Positions 42,931-53,792 of a stretch of DNA of 64,000 nucleotides are shown one piece after another. The stretch is from Apodemus sylvaticus. Its lineage: Eukaryota > Chordata > Mammalia > Rodentia > Muridae. The DNA is taken from assembly GCF_947179515.1 (NCBI RefSeq), contig NC_067485.1, forward strand, positions 79,232,846-79,296,845. The letters are read 5' to 3'. Each line of letters begins with the position of its first letter. Positions within the stretch are counted from its first letter, which is position 1. Under the pieces are notes generated by a model. It worked only from the letters and a program-made list of their open reading frames with translations. It searched no databases and had not been told where the DNA came from. The position numbers were made by a program, and so were the translations under genes.

Positions 42931-43368
42931 CAGTTCTTTTCATTTTACATTTTTTTCACCATAGTTTTATAAATTGAAATATTTTGAAATTGCCAAATTA
43001 ACCAAGATGGGACTAGAAGATCCTTGAAAGGCCTGGGGAATTGTACCTATCGAGAAATCCCCGATCCCCGTATTCTAAGAATTAAGGAATGATGGTCTAG
43101 ACTGGAGAATATTCCACAGGGTTATTGCAGATGAAGGCTACACCTGAATGTGTGGTGTGGTTGAGGAGTGCTCATATGGGACAGCCGCCTGCTTCCCTGT
43201 GCTTGTTTTTCTCAATTAACTGAGCCTCATGGCCTCACTTTGACTTAAATTTAGAAAGATAGCAAGAGGTCATCTGTTTGCAGTGCCGCCATTTTGTAAA
43301 ACTCAGAGAAGAGGTATAAACTGAGCTTTGATGGTTTTTACCCACCCCCACCTGCGGCGCAAAATGTA
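42931..43368. other. unique sequence, no gene seen
   Basis: No repeat recognised. Confidence 0.5.
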
Positions 43369-43369
43369 T

Positions 43370-43665
43370 GTGGGCACACAGAGGGATGCCTGATGTTGAC
43401 CTCAGACCTGTTCTTCAGCGTCACACACACCTGTCACACACACCTCGTGTTTTTAAGACTGGATCTGTCATGGGTCTGGAGCTTGTCAGTTGGGCTAGGC
43501 TGGCTGGGCAGCAAGTACCCGGGACTCATCTGTTTCTGCCTCGTCAGTGTTTGTAGTACAAGTGCGAGTCACCACACCCAGCTTTTTATGTGAGTTCTCC
43601 TGTTGAACCCAGCTCCTCATGTTTGCATGGTGACACATATCTGACTACGCTAAGACTCCGGCCCT
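43370..43665 (-). mobile_element. composite B4-type SINE, reverse, degraded
   Basis: CA-rich start, AGACTGGATCTGTCATGGGT, GCTAGGCTGGCTGGGCAGCA, GTCACCACACCCAGC (B1 start, reversed), then TTGAACCCAGCTCCTCATGT. Confidence 0.75.
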
Positions 43666-44660
43666 TTAATCTAGTTTCCTTAATACTTGACAGATGTAAT
43701 CTCATGAATACCTGGGTCTTCCTCCTTCCTTATTAATTATTATTACTTTTTTAATAAATAGAAGACAAGCTGGAGAAAGCCAAATCCAATAAAGTGATGT
43801 TTCTAGCCTGGGGCCACTTGGCAGTTTCAAGAATAGAAACGGGTTATCCCTGTACCTGTTGCTGACATGCTGTGACATTTTCCAGCGTTGGGTAGCAATG
43901 TTTTCCAAGTTACTATGAAAAATGGGAAAATCTACCAGATACCCAGAGCCAAGTCCTGTTTCCTGACTTTTCCACAGGTTTTATTGACAGCAGGGAGGAC
44001 ACACATTAGGAGTGAGTCAGACCCAGGATTTTCCTAGCGGGCAGAGAACAAGTGGCTGACTCCCCAGTGGGCCTCGGTGGGTTCTCAATGAAGCCAGAAA
44101 GTGATTCAGTTCTAATCAAAAGAGAAAACACAGGCACACCACAAAGCAAAAATAGAGCCTCTATTATTCCTTGGTTGCAGAAAAATCCCAAGACTGGAAA
44201 AAGCGTCTTTTCTGTTTCTGAGGAATTATAAGGTACAGATTTGGTGTGTTATTATGAGCTTCTCGGTATTTGAGCAGTGACCAGGCCACGGGCTGAGGTA
44301 TGGCTTCTCTTCATTGTGGATTTGATCACACCAAACTCCATACAACTTCTCACTCCGCAGTGAAGAGCTGAACAGATAACTTTTTTCTGGCTTAGCTGAA
44401 AATCACATTGATAGAACTTTTGAAAAGATGGCATTTCGGCGATTGAGGTCAAGGAGGCGTGACACAAGAGTCCTTTTCAGACTGTGCCTCAATGGATGGC
44501 CCACTTTCAACAGTATTTGCTATTATTTTATGAATTATGTTTTTTTCCTCCTAAATCTAGTAGGACATTGTTGGCCGTGGGCTTTCTGCGTTTGTGCAGT
44601 CTTGAGATGACAAAGGTTTACAAACGTAATTAACCTTGCTTTTCTTGGAGGTTTTTGGTA
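43666..44660. other. unique sequence, no gene supported
   Basis: About 1 kb. Short minus frames (43702-43908, 44006-44191, 44252-44467) have no recognisable features. Confidence 0.5.
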
Positions 44661-44662
44661 TA

Positions 44663-44732
44663 TGTTGTTGTTGTTGTGTGTGTGTGTATATACATATACA
44701 TATATGTATGCACATATACACACATATGTATT
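44663..44732. repeat. (TTG)n-(TG)n-(CATATA)n tract
   Basis: TTG units, (TG)n at 44675-44688, then ATATACATATAC repeats. Confidence 0.93.
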
Positions 44733-45570
44733 TGGAATTTTCTATAAGTGTGTAACACCCTAGAAGTCTTGGCATTTCTGAATATTCCTAATAGCCTGCG
44801 TCTCTCTGGGAAGACAAGGTTTCAGGAGAACAAATGTATCAACCACCCTGCTTGAGAACGACTCCACATCCCTCCTATGAAGCATCAGATGTCTTTGTCT
44901 TTGCCTTCTCTGAGAGCTGCTATCCATCCTTTGGGTTTACACCAGTATCTGGGACATCTAAAGGGTCCAGTACGCTGGCTTTCAGATGAAGAGGAGACAG
45001 GATGTCATAGAAGTGATCTAACTTGGCTCTGTTGTTAGCTAAGAAATGCCCGAGTTATGTGCTCTGTGTTGTGGGCACTCTGGACCTGCCCACAACCACA
45101 CGAGATACACAGATATGCCGATGTGTGTGCCGTGAATTTGCCCTCACCACCGCTGGCTGAGAGGGCCACACTGCTCTCTGCTATCCAGTGATGCTCTTCC
45201 GACTGTTGTGGGGCCCCAAAGGTCCTATTATACAGTCCGTGCTGTCTGGATCTTAGGAACTAAATGAAGCCCACTTATGGATCTATGAGGTGGGGGCTGG
45301 GCCGGGCACTGGGTAGCGTTTGTCTTCTCTCTCCCGGGGTTAAAGATGCTCAAGCTTCACCCAGCTCTCGCTTCACTCCGAGAACCCCAGAGCAAGAGTG
45401 AAAGTCCTATCAGTCACTCTTACAGATTTGTGGGCAGAGCCCATGTGCCCACAACCCAGGCGTTTCTCCAATGGCAGAGAGCGTCACCGGTGGCATAGCC
45501 ACTGGCTGTGGGTGCCCACCTTCTGGTACTGTCCTTTGTAAAATGCCAGGCCATTTTACCTGGTCTGTCT
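44733..45570. other. unique sequence, no gene seen
   Basis: No repeat recognised. Confidence 0.5.
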
Positions 45571-45571
45571 G

Positions 45572-45785
45572 TCAGTTTTGAGACAGGCTTTTGTGTCGTC
45601 TAAGCTGGTCTTGAACTTGCTATGTCATCAAGGATGACCTCCAACTCTTTATTCTGCCTCCAGTGCTGAGTAGCGGGATCAGAGGCGTCTCCTCCGCGCC
45701 TGGTTCCTGTGGTGCTGGAGATTGACTCAGGGCCTCACTCCTGCTGGACAGCCACTGTGCTGACTGAACTAAGTCTCCAGCCCAG
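45572..45785 (-). mobile_element. B4 SINE, reverse
   Basis: B1 half (TTTGAGACAGGCTTTTGTGT, CTAAGCTGGTCTTGAACTTG) and reverse ID head (GTGCTGGAGATTGACTCAGG, ACTGAACTAAGTCTCCAGCC). Confidence 0.85.
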
Positions 45786-46384
45786 GACTGTTTTACAGGT
45801 TTGTTTGCTGGAGGTCGAGCCCAGGGCCTTATGCACACCCAGTTCACGTTATCTCTGAGCGACATAGTCTTAGCTGCTCCTCTGGTGCTTAGTGCCCAGA
45901 GTCTCTTTAGAGAATTTCCTGTCACATTCTTGTGATTTTCTAATATCCCACGGAGGCTAGGCTTTGGGGCACAATTTTCCATTGTTACATGGTGATGGTT
46001 GTACCTATGAAAATTCTCTTTTTAGTTTGGCTGCCAGCAGGTGCTGGGAGCATGCCTGGAGATCTGGTGGTAACCAATCTTAGTAAGGAGTTTAGTTGTG
46101 CGTCTTTCTCCGGCTAGCCTAGCTTTCAGCATGCATTGGTAATGGGATAATTACACAAGGGCCGAGAAAAATAACTCTGCAGCTGTGATTGAAGTGGTCC
46201 CACATCCATCAGGGTTACCACGTAATCACAGATACGATGAGGGACATGGTGCCTTGGGTGTGAATAACTGCTGGATCTCAAGCCACAGCTTGCAGCTGGA
46301 ACCACCGGGGGACATAAAAGAAGCGTGCTTCCTCCAACAGATACCTTATATATCTCAACCTTCCTAACGATGGGGCTCCTCATG
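45786..46384. other. unique sequence, no gene seen
   Basis: One ID-like reverse stretch (GAGGTCGAGCCCAGGGCCTT at about 45811) may be a short SINE remnant. Otherwise nothing recognised. Confidence 0.45.
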
Positions 46385-46562
46385 TCCTGGTGACCTCGGA
46401 TCATAACATTATTTCATTGCTACTTCATAACTGTTACTTTGCTACTGTTATGAATCATAAATATCTGATATACAGGACGTCCGATAGGCGACCCCCATGA
46501 AAGGGTTTTTGGCCCCCTTCTCCAAAGAGGTCATGACCCACAAGTTGAGAAACCATTGTTTT
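46385..46562 (-). mobile_element. hAT-type miniature DNA transposon fossil
   Basis: CATTGCTACTTCATAACTGT, TTGCTACTGTTATGAATCAT, TATCTGATATACAGGA, GCGACCCCCATGAAAGGG and the terminus ACCCACAAGTTGAGAAACCA are landmarks of a familiar mammalian hAT repeat (possibly ORSL-like). Confidence 0.65.
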
Positions 46563-46744
46563 AGATCAATGGGAAATAGTATTCTGGCCTGGGAAACTCA
46601 ATACTGGTGGTCACTCTTTAGGGAAGGTGATGTTTTGGGAGGGGTTATTCATGTACAAAGAGCTTTTGCTTATATCTAGGAAGCATGAGTTCATTTTTTT
46701 CATTGTAAAATTATTAAGTTTAAAGGTGTGCATGAGCCACTTTT

Positions 46745-47036
46745 CTCCCTGTTGTGCTAAAATATCTGATGAAACAACTTAAGGAAGGGAGGGTTTATCT
46801 GGACTTGCGGTTTGAGGGGCGACAGACCCCTGTGGTGACAGGAGGCTGAGGCAGCTGGCCATGTCACAGGCGGGAAGCAGAGGAGACAAAGGCTGTGCTC
46901 AGCGTGTGTGCTCTTGCTCTTTCCTTCAGCCCAGGACCCTGTCTGTGAGATGGCGCCCCGCCTTCTGGGTGCTCCTCCCTCTCCAGTTAAACCACTTTGG
47001 TAACACCCCCAAAGACATATCTAGGGGTGTGTCCTT
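46745..47036. mobile_element. hAT-Charlie type repeat, degraded
   Basis: GGAGGGTTTATCTGGACTTG, the following degraded GGCGACAGACCCCTGTGGTG and GGAGGCTGAGGCAGCTGGCC resemble a rodent URR1/Charlie-group element. It is directly followed by the B3. Confidence 0.5.
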
Positions 47037-47228
47037 AGAGTTGGAGAGACAGGTTAGCAGTTGAGAGCACTTAATGCTCTTGCAGAGGACGACTGGCGGT
47101 TGGTTCCTAGCACCCGTATGGCAGCTCACAGCTGCTGTACCTCCAGTTCCAGGGACACACACACACATACACACACAGAGGCAAAACACATACCCATGTG
47201 AAATAAAAATAAGTCTTAAAAAAAAACC
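47037..47228 (+). mobile_element. B3 SINE
   Basis: GAGTTGGAGAGACAGGTTAG, TGGTTCCTAGCACCCGTATG, GCAGCTCACAGCTGCTGTAC, CA-rich segment and an AAATAAAAATAAGTCTTAAA end. Confidence 0.9.
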
Positions 47229-47469
47229 CAAAACCTAGAGGGCTCTAGGTCCTAGGTGGGTCCAGGCCCAGTTAAGCTGACAGTGAGGAGCTGCTATTAC
47301 TAGGAACTCCTCCAGTTTATAAACTATATTGTTATGGATTTTAAGTTTCTTACAGAGATCTAAGGTACCCTTTTGCCTTTATCACAAAGGGCACTTTTTT
47401 CTATTTTTTCATGCATGAAAAATTTAAGTTTTCATACAAAATAACATGTTTTATCATGCCATTTCATAT

Positions 47470-47612
47470 GTTATTGCATGTATGTGTGTATGTGATTGTA
47501 TGTGTGTATGTATGTACATATGTGTATATGTGTGTATGTATGTGTATGTATGTATATGTGTATGTATGTATGCATGTATGTATGTATGTATGTATGTATG
47601 TGTGTGTGTGTC
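47470..47612. repeat. (TGTA)n microsatellite
   Basis: TGTA/TGTG units. The purest stretch is 47574-47600. Confidence 0.95.
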
Positions 47613-47737
47613 TAGTTAAATCTAGACTCAGCATACAATAACAGGCACTATTTCGTCTTCCCCCTTCCTCTTGCCTGTTTGACTCTCTTGCCTCTCCTTG
47701 TATCTCTCCTTCTATTTTCCTACTCCTTCTTCTGCTT

Positions 47738-47828
47738 AAAATCTGGAATGCTTCACAAGTTTGCAGGGGCCATGCTGATCTCTTTGGCGTTCCAATTTTA
47801 GTATTTGTTCTGCTGAAAGCAAGTGCAC
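47738..47828 (-). pseudogene. U6 spliceosomal snRNA pseudogene
   Basis: The reverse complement follows U6 from its 5' end (GTGC...GC) to its 3' end (...CCAGATTTT). Conserved U6 segments are visible on the plus strand as CGTTCCAATTTTAGTAT, GGGGCCATGCT and GCTTCAC. Relative to functional U6 (~106 nt) about 15 nt are missing next to the AGGGGCC segment, and several substitutions are present, including in the GATACAGAGAAGAT region. It is therefore a retroposed or decayed copy, not a working U6 gene. Confidence 0.92.
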
Positions 47829-47852
47829 AGCTGTTTTAAGGACACGGGGAAA

Positions 47853-48544
47853 ATGGAGGCAGCAGAGCTGCATCTGCTGCCTTCTCTGGACTTGTGGGAC
47901 TCGAGTTGTTTTCTTGTGTACTGTCCATCCATGGCTCTAATCCAGTACGAGGCACGTGACCGCCTAAGTGTTTATCGTATGGAAAGGACCTTTAAATTGT
48001 GCTTTGTGACAAGTAAATCCGGTTGCTCCTGGGTGTCTTGTGATTTGTGGCCCTGTTGCCCGACTGTCCAGGCACACAGCTCCTCTGGTGTATTGGTGGC
48101 GAAAGTCAGGCCCTCATTTATCCAGATGGAAGCTGCTGGATGCAATGATGGTGTGCCTCAGGTTCAGGTAACAGTAGCTTTTCTCTCCAGCATTATCCAG
48201 ACTACTATGAATGCCTTTGCCCGGATAATTTGGTTATTATTGGGTTTGGTTTCTGCAGTGCCGAAAACCAAAGAAAATATCTTGAATGCTAGGTATCTGA
48301 GGTGAGTGAAGTCTTCTGCTGGTGTCCAGATAGCTGTTGGTTTTTGCTGGGGATGCCCAGTGTCTTCCCTTACAGTGACCTGTCCTGTCTTGTTTGCAGC
48401 CACCCAGATGGTTGGGACATATCTTTCAGGGACAAATGTACCCTCTTCATGTCTTCATCCTCCAGCTTTTCCCTGCAGCTGTGCCCCAAGCTCTGTGGGA
48501 ACTTTTCAGCGTACCGACTATTACCTGATCCAATGGGCACTTGA
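47853..48544 (+). CDS. candidate two-segment ORF of unknown function (low confidence)
   Basis: An ATG at 47853 in a good Kozak context (A at -3, G at +4) opens a frame that runs to a TGA at 48303-48305. That TGA lies inside a strong donor, GAG|GTGAGT (intron start 48302). A pyrimidine-rich acceptor ending TTTGCAG closes at 48399. Removing this 98-nt interval gives 47853-48301 plus 48400-48544, 594 nt, open in frame to a TGA, i.e. 197 residues. The N-terminal half is Cys/Leu-rich. A hydrophobic stretch around IIWLLLGLVSAV lies near residue 125-137, and there is a serine run in the second segment. No family is recognised. No TATA box, CpG island or AATAAA is evident near it. It may be chance; unique sequence without a gene is the more likely alternative. 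Confidence 0.15.
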
Positions 48545-48785
48545 GTGATGCTGTCTATGGGTGATTCTGCATTCCCATTTCCCATCCATCCCTTCCTGAG
48601 CTGGACATCTCTAGATAACCATGCCAATGATATCTCAAAGACATCCCATCATCCGTAACTCCTCCATCCCAATGGGGCTCTCTCCTAAGTCCTCTCTGAA
48701 TGGCCCTCACAGTCTCCTCTGGATGACCAAGTCTGAAATCTAGTAAAGATTCTGGCTCCTACGTGTTCTTTCTTTTCATTTATTT
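48545..48785. other. unique sequence
   Basis: No repeat and no polyadenylation signal recognised. Confidence 0.5.
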
Positions 48786-48787
48786 TT

Positions 48788-48985
48788 TAAAGGGAAGTAA
48801 TTATTTTAGTTGTGTGTGTGTGTTTGTGTGTGTATTTCTTTGTATAGGTATGTGCAAGTGCACATGAGTACAGTTGCCTGCATAAGCCAGAGGCGGCAGA
48901 TTACCCAGAAGCTAGAGTTAAAGATGGCTGTGAATTGCCTGTGGGTTCTAGAAACTGAACTCATGAACTGTATATAGTCCCTGGC
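48788..48985 (-). mobile_element. B3-type SINE, reverse, degraded
   Basis: TTTTAAAGGGAAGTAATTAT start, (TG)n at 48812-48832, AGAGGCGGCAGATTACCCAG, GAACTCATGAACTG end. Confidence 0.6.
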
Positions 48986-48989
48986 TTTT

Positions 48990-49095
48990 TTGAGAAAGAC
49001 TTTTGTTAAGGCCAGACTCCATAGGCAGCCTAGGCTAACTTTGCTGTTGTGATCCTCCTGCCTCGGTATCTGGAGCACCATGATGACAGGACACA
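48990..49095 (-). mobile_element. B1-like fragment, reverse
   Basis: CAGACTCCATAGGCAGCCTA / GTGATCCTCCTGCCTCGGTA. Confidence 0.55.
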
Positions 49096-49127
49096 TCACT
49101 CGTAAACATTTCCTCGCTGCAGTTTGA

Positions 49128-49430
49128 GTAGACCTAATCTGAAGACCCGGAATATGAAAAGTTCCACATTCTCAAACTCTTCCAGTGCTGACGTGATGCC
49201 ACAAAATTCCATACCTGACCTCATATGACAGGTGGACGCAAAATCATAGGCACATTAAAAACATTCTGTAGTGTTAACTTCTGGCCGGGAGGTATGTGAC
49301 ACGTGGCTTACTTTCATAGTTAGACTATACCACATAAAGATTCCAGTATCTGAAAAAAGTCTGCAACTTGAGACACATTATTCCTAAACATTTCTGGTAA
49401 TAGTCTCTCGATCTCTATGTGGTCTTCTGA
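49128..49430. mobile_element. ancient mammalian DNA transposon fossil (Tigger/MER2-like)
   Basis: CCTAATCTGAAGACCCGGAA, GTGCTGACGTGATGCCACAA, TTCCATACCTGACCTCATAT and AAACATTTCTGGTAATAGT appear in the order of a pan-mammalian TcMar-type repeat. Family assignment is from memory and needs a library search. Confidence 0.55.
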
Positions 49431-49606
49431 CTAATGAGTGTCTTAATGACGTTCACGGCACCCCAACCCCCATGTGACACTTCTTAGCCACACTGAACAT
49501 ATTGAATAAATGGAACAGGTTTGTGGTTTTGTTTGTTATTCTTAGTTCTTGCACACATTGGTTCATCTTTTCCAGCCTGACCCTCTATCTCTTCTTTTTG
49601 GCTAGA

Positions 49607-49885
49607 GTGTGTATGTCTGCCTATGTGTATATGTATTTGTATGTATGTGTATGCCATGTGTATGTGTGCATGTGTGTCTCTGCATGCATGTGTGTGTGCG
49701 CACATGTGCAAGTGTGTATATATGTGTGCTTATATTTCTATGTATGTGCATGTTGCACAGTTGTGTGTATGTGTATATGTGCACAAGTGAGTATATGTGT
49801 ATGTGTGCATGTGCAGCTTGTATGTGTTGCACGTATGTGTGTGTGTGTGGGTGTGGGTGTGGTAAATGAATATGTGTGTATGAGG
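49607..49885. repeat. (TG)n/(TATG)n imperfect tract
   Basis: About 280 bp of TG, TATG and GCATG units. It forms the 3' side of the following reverse SINE. Confidence 0.93.
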
Positions 49886-50125
49886 AAGGCAGAGGTTGAT
49901 GTTGTGTGTCTTCATTATCACTCACCTACTTATTCCTCGGGGTAGGAGCTCTTACTGAACTGGAAGTTCCTCAGTCTGCCTAGGTGGACTTGACAGAGGG
50001 GCATGCCTGTCTCTGCCCTGCCCAGCATTGGAGTTGCATGCACGCTACCATACCGCCTTTTTACATGGGTGCTTGGGACCTAAGCTGGGGTCCTCATGCT
50101 TACACAGCCACTTCCCCACCCCCCC
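49886..50125 (-). mobile_element. composite B4-type SINE, reverse
   Basis: TGTGTGTCTTCATTATCACT, GGGTAGGAGCTCTTACTGAA, CCCAGCATTGGAGTTGCATG, ACATGGGTGCTTGGGACCTA and GTCCTCATGCTTACACAGCC. Confidence 0.85.
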
Positions 50126-50355
50126 ATCTGTGACCTCATTCCATCCAGGAAGTCTGCTGTCTTACCCAGCACTAGGTAAGGCTCCCCCACCCCCTTGTCT
50201 CCCAACTCTCCTCAGCTCGGTGTGCCTTTTAATCATGGTTAATTCCTTACTTGTTTTTCTACCCAACTAGATTCTAATCTGAAGACAAACACAATGCCTT
50301 GGTCACTGGGTTCTGAGGGTAATTTAGTGCTTTTGTAGTCTTAGATGCTTGATAA
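50126..50355. other. unique sequence, no gene seen
   Basis: C-rich. No repeat recognised. Confidence 0.5.
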
Positions 50356-50450
50356 AGGTTTATTGGACAAACAGGGGAATGGATAAAGAGACACCGTGGT
50401 ATATATACACAATGGGACTATAAAATTCCCATCCTGCTATTAAATAATTC
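50356..50450 (+). mobile_element. LINE-1 3' fragment, degraded
   Basis: GGGGAATGGATAAAGAGACA and TGGTATATATACACAATGGG are the well-known L1 ORF2 C-terminal landmarks, followed by CTATTAAATAATTCGAG. Short and old. Confidence 0.7.
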
Positions 50451-50845
50451 GAGCTCGCAGTGATTTTTCCAGCAAGCAGCCAGGCAAACGTCACCTTTTA
50501 AACATTAGCCAACTCTAGCTGGTCCTGGTATTAGCTTACTGTTTCTTTTGCACACTGTTCATGCTCAGCTATTATTCTTTGAGCACTGCAATGAATTCTC
50601 CTTAATAAAACATCTTCAAAGCACGGAACAGTTCTGTCTGACATGGAATCCAGCCTGGCTCCCCTTGCTCAGGGCTTCCTTGTTGAGGGTGCTATGATCG
50701 TTCTGTGGAGGTTTTCTGAGGACAGCTCAGTTGCTGGTGTTACAGGAGGCTCAGGAGGAAACTGAACTCTTGATGACAGGTCAGGTGAAGTGATTGGTGG
50801 AGGAGCATGTCATAGAGCCAGAGGTAAGTGTTGTGGATGAATCAG
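50451..50845. other. unique sequence, no gene seen
   Basis: No repeat recognised. Confidence 0.5.
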
Positions 50846-50849
50846 AAAT

Positions 50850-51195
50850 GTGCCCCATCTGCTCATAGTTTGCATATTTGTTTCCCAGCTAGTGGCACTG
50901 CTTAGAGGTGGTTTATAGGCCCTTTAAGAGGTGGGGCCTAGTTGTCAGAAGTAGCTAACTAGGGCTTGACCTTGGAACTTTATAGCCTGTCCCAGGTTCC
51001 AGACATTCTCTGCTTACTGCCTGTGATGGGAAGAGGCCCTACTATATGGTCAGGATGCTGTGGACTGAATCTTTCCATCATGACTTCCCCACTGTGCTGG
51101 GTGGCAGCCTTTGAAACAGCTTAAACTAACCTGCCCACTAGTTGTCGTGTGGGTGTTTCATTATAGCAATGCAAAATGAACTTATACAATCGAGT
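50850..51195 (+). mobile_element. hAT-Charlie type repeat
   Basis: TTTGTTTCCCAGCTAGTGGC, AAGAGGTGGGGCCTAGTTGT, GGAACTTTATAGCCTGTCCC and GTTTCATTATAGCAATGCAA follow the layout of a familiar non-autonomous hAT-type repeat. Confidence 0.55.
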
Positions 51196-51735
51196 TAAAG
51201 TAACTAACAATGAATGAATAAAATAGAGTTAAAGGAACAGACCAGAATTATGCAGCTTCCCGAAGACTAGGACCACCTCTAGGCCCCTGGGTTCAGGGAA
51301 GAACCTGGTAAACTCTCTAGCTGAGGCAGAATGGTTTTCCAGAGGGAGGAGGGTAGGGATCGGTGTTGCTAGACCCATGCGCTAAAGCAAGGAACACTCA
51401 GGGAAGGCCATTCCATCTTTCTCCCTTGTTCACTGCTCTTCAGAAACCCTGCCATTGGCTGTCTGAAAGTCAGGGAAACCAACACAGTGCCATCTGCCAG
51501 GCTTGATCTCCCAAGACAGGATGGATGGTAGAAGACAGACCCAAGAGGGTGGAGACTAACTGGGGTGGTATGCCATTAGTATGTATAGTTAATTAGCATG
51601 TATAGTTCATAGGCACAATTAATATGACCTGTGCAATTTATATGTCAGTTGAAAAGCGAATTTTATAAAAATGAAGAGTAATGTCCCAGTGCTGTGATGG
51701 TGTGGCTCCTCTTCTGTCCCACATCCTGTTCTCTT
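51196..51735. other. unique sequence, no gene seen
   Basis: Short tandem-like AGTATGTATAGTTAATTAGC / GCATGTATAGTTCATAGGC pair at 51578-51614. Confidence 0.5.
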
Positions 51736-51739
51736 TGCT

Positions 51740-52037
51740 TCCTTTTTCTCTTCTCTTCTTTTTTCTTTCTCTCCCTCCCCTCCCCCTCCCCTCCCCTCCC
51801 CTTCCCTCTACCCTTCCCTCCCCTCCCCTTCCCTCCCCCTCCCCTCCCTCTACTCTTCCTTCCCCTCCCTTCCCCTCCCCCTCCCCTCCCCTTCCCTCCC
51901 CCTCCCCTCCCCTTCCCTCCCTTCCTTTCTTCTCCCCTCCCCTCCCCTCCCCTTCCCTCCCTTCCTTTCTTCCCCCCCTCCCCTCTCCTCCTTTCCCCTC
52001 CCCTCCCCTCCCCTCCTTCTCTTCTTTTCCTCCTCCT
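51740..52037. repeat. (CCCCT)n/(CCTT)n polypyrimidine tract
   Basis: About 298 bp of almost pure pyrimidine: CTCCC and CCCCT pentamers with CCTT and TTCTT interruptions. The minus strand is a GGGGA-type purine tract with triplex and G-quadruplex potential. Pro/Ser/Leu frames are artefacts. Confidence 0.97.
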
Positions 52038-52182
52038 TATTCCAGCTTTATAAATTCCTTTACTTCATTTTCATCACCTGGTACAAGGATGAAGAAACAC
52101 ACATGCACGGTCTCTGTCTTACAGTCATCTCTCGGATGGTTGATTTCGGATGGTCAGTCGACTTTAGGAAGGACTGACCTGT

Positions 52183-52540
52183 CTTAGTTGAGGGTTCCAT
52201 TGCTGTGAAGAGACGCCATGACCAAGGCAGCTCTTAGTAAAGAAAACATTTCACTGGGGCTGGCTTGCAGTTTCAGAGGTTCAGTCCCTTATCGTCATGC
52301 TTGCAAGCAGGGCAGTGTCCGGGCAGACCTGGTGCTGGAGGAACTGATGGCAGCCAGGTGGAGACTGTCTTTATCCGGCAGCCAGGAAAAGGGTCTCTTC
52401 CACACTAGGTGGAGCTTGAGCATAAGCCCTCAAAGCCTACCCCTACAGGGACACACCTGCTGTGACAAGGCCACACCTCCTAATAGTGCTGCTTCCCACA
52501 GGCCAAGCATAGTCAAACGGTTGTACCACCATTTGGGGAT
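52183..52540 (+). mobile_element. hAT-Charlie type repeat (URR1-like)
   Basis: GTCTTAGTTGAGGGTTCCAT, GAAGAGACGCCATGACCAAG, CAGAGGTTCAGTCCCTTATC, GTGGAGCTTGAGCATAAGCC and CCACACCTCCTAATAGTGCT. Confidence 0.65.
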
Positions 52541-52549
52541 TTGTGACTA

Positions 52550-52880
52550 GATAAATTTTCATTGTCAACTTGACTGGATTTGGAATCAACACACACTTTG
52601 GTTGTGTCTGAGGGTTTATCCAGAGAGAAGGAGGGCCCACCTTTAAATCCACAAGCCAATATATGCCTTTCCTTCCTTAAGATGCTTGAGTCAGGGACCT
52701 TACCATAACCAGGAAAGTGGCTAAGGCAGCAGTGTAGCTGACACCACCAGAGTTGGAATCAGCACTCTTCGCGGAAAGAGGCATCACTCCGTGAAGGAAT
52801 GTGGCCAGGGTGTTCCTGAAGGGCTGTCATCTTTGCTCCAAGATGACAAGTCATGCCAGGATACTTTTCTGAGCTAGAAA
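52550..52880 (+). mobile_element. second hAT-Charlie type repeat, degraded
   Basis: CATTGTCAACTTGACTGGAT start and AAGGAGGGCCCACCTTTAAA are shared with rodent Charlie-group repeats. The 3' end is unclear. Confidence 0.5.
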
Positions 52881-53230
52881 GGACTCCGGTGTTGTTCATA
52901 TCTAGATTTCACATCTAGACTAGGTCATGGGCCCCATGGTATGGACTGAGCATGAGCAGTGCTCCTTATTTAGCCAAATGAGGAAAAACCAGAACGTGAG
53001 AGCTTCTTAGATCGTGAATGACACTATACTTGTCCTCAGGCACCGGCCCTGGGCCCCACGTCCCAAGGATCAGACAGACCTGTAGAAACTCTTTGGGAGC
53101 TCTGATAAAATCAAATGATAAACAGTTTTAAATATATATCTTTTTAAATCTTCAAAGCAATACATTAGATTAGCTGAAGTTTCTTAGTTATTTCTTTAAA
53201 TGTATGCTCTCTCCACCTTGTTGTTACTGC
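52881..53230. other. unique sequence, no gene seen
   Basis: AT-rich second half. No repeat recognised. Confidence 0.5.
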
Positions 53231-53231
53231 T

Positions 53232-53792
53232 TTATGAACGAAGTTGGGAAAGGAAGAAAGATTTCAACAATAAGGCAGATGGTAGAGGGAGTTTTGTGGG
53301 AGAGTTAGAACACACCACAGCCCCACATCTGGTCCCCGGAGCCCGGGGGCTGCTCACAGCTGTGCACTGGCTTCCTGCTGACTGAAGGCGGGCATGGAAA
53401 CTGACTGCCCTTGCCTCCTTCACTGCCTGTGAGGCGGCTCTGTTGCCAGAAGGGCGCTGGGGTGTGTAAGTGGGCCTAGAGGTGGTAGAGGCACAAGCCA
53501 AGATGGGAAGCCACTGGGAGAAGCAGGGCCTTAGTGGGAAAGGGGAGAGACTGATGGCGTACTTCTTCCTGGGGGTCGGGTAAACACACTTCCAGGAGGT
53601 AATGAAAGACCACTCCCATGACCCCTCACTTCTTCCGACATTCACCAATGCTGGGTAGAGCTGAGTGTGGACCTTCCGAGTGCCTGCCCGCCCACTGAGG
53701 AGCTGGCTTGGGATCTGGCAGGCCTGCTCCATGGGCCTGGGGACATGCATCATCTGCCTTAATAAGATCTCTCCTCTTGCCCCAGTGACCAA
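53232..53792 (-). other. 186-codon open frame in unique sequence (not called as a gene)
   Basis: One of the two longest uninterrupted frames outside low-complexity sequence or SINEs; it encodes a Ser/Arg/Pro-rich product. No domain, signal peptide or family resemblance is recognised. The plus strand of the same GC-rich segment also carries open frames. A chance frame in GC-rich DNA is the likeliest explanation. Confidence 0.15.

Noticed and set aside
47411..47641. 76-codon frame
   Set aside because: Mostly Tyr-Val-Cys from the (TGTA)n microsatellite.
51681..52187. 168-codon Pro/Ser/Leu frame
   Set aside because: Reads the (CCCCT)n tract; a second register over the same tract is also open.
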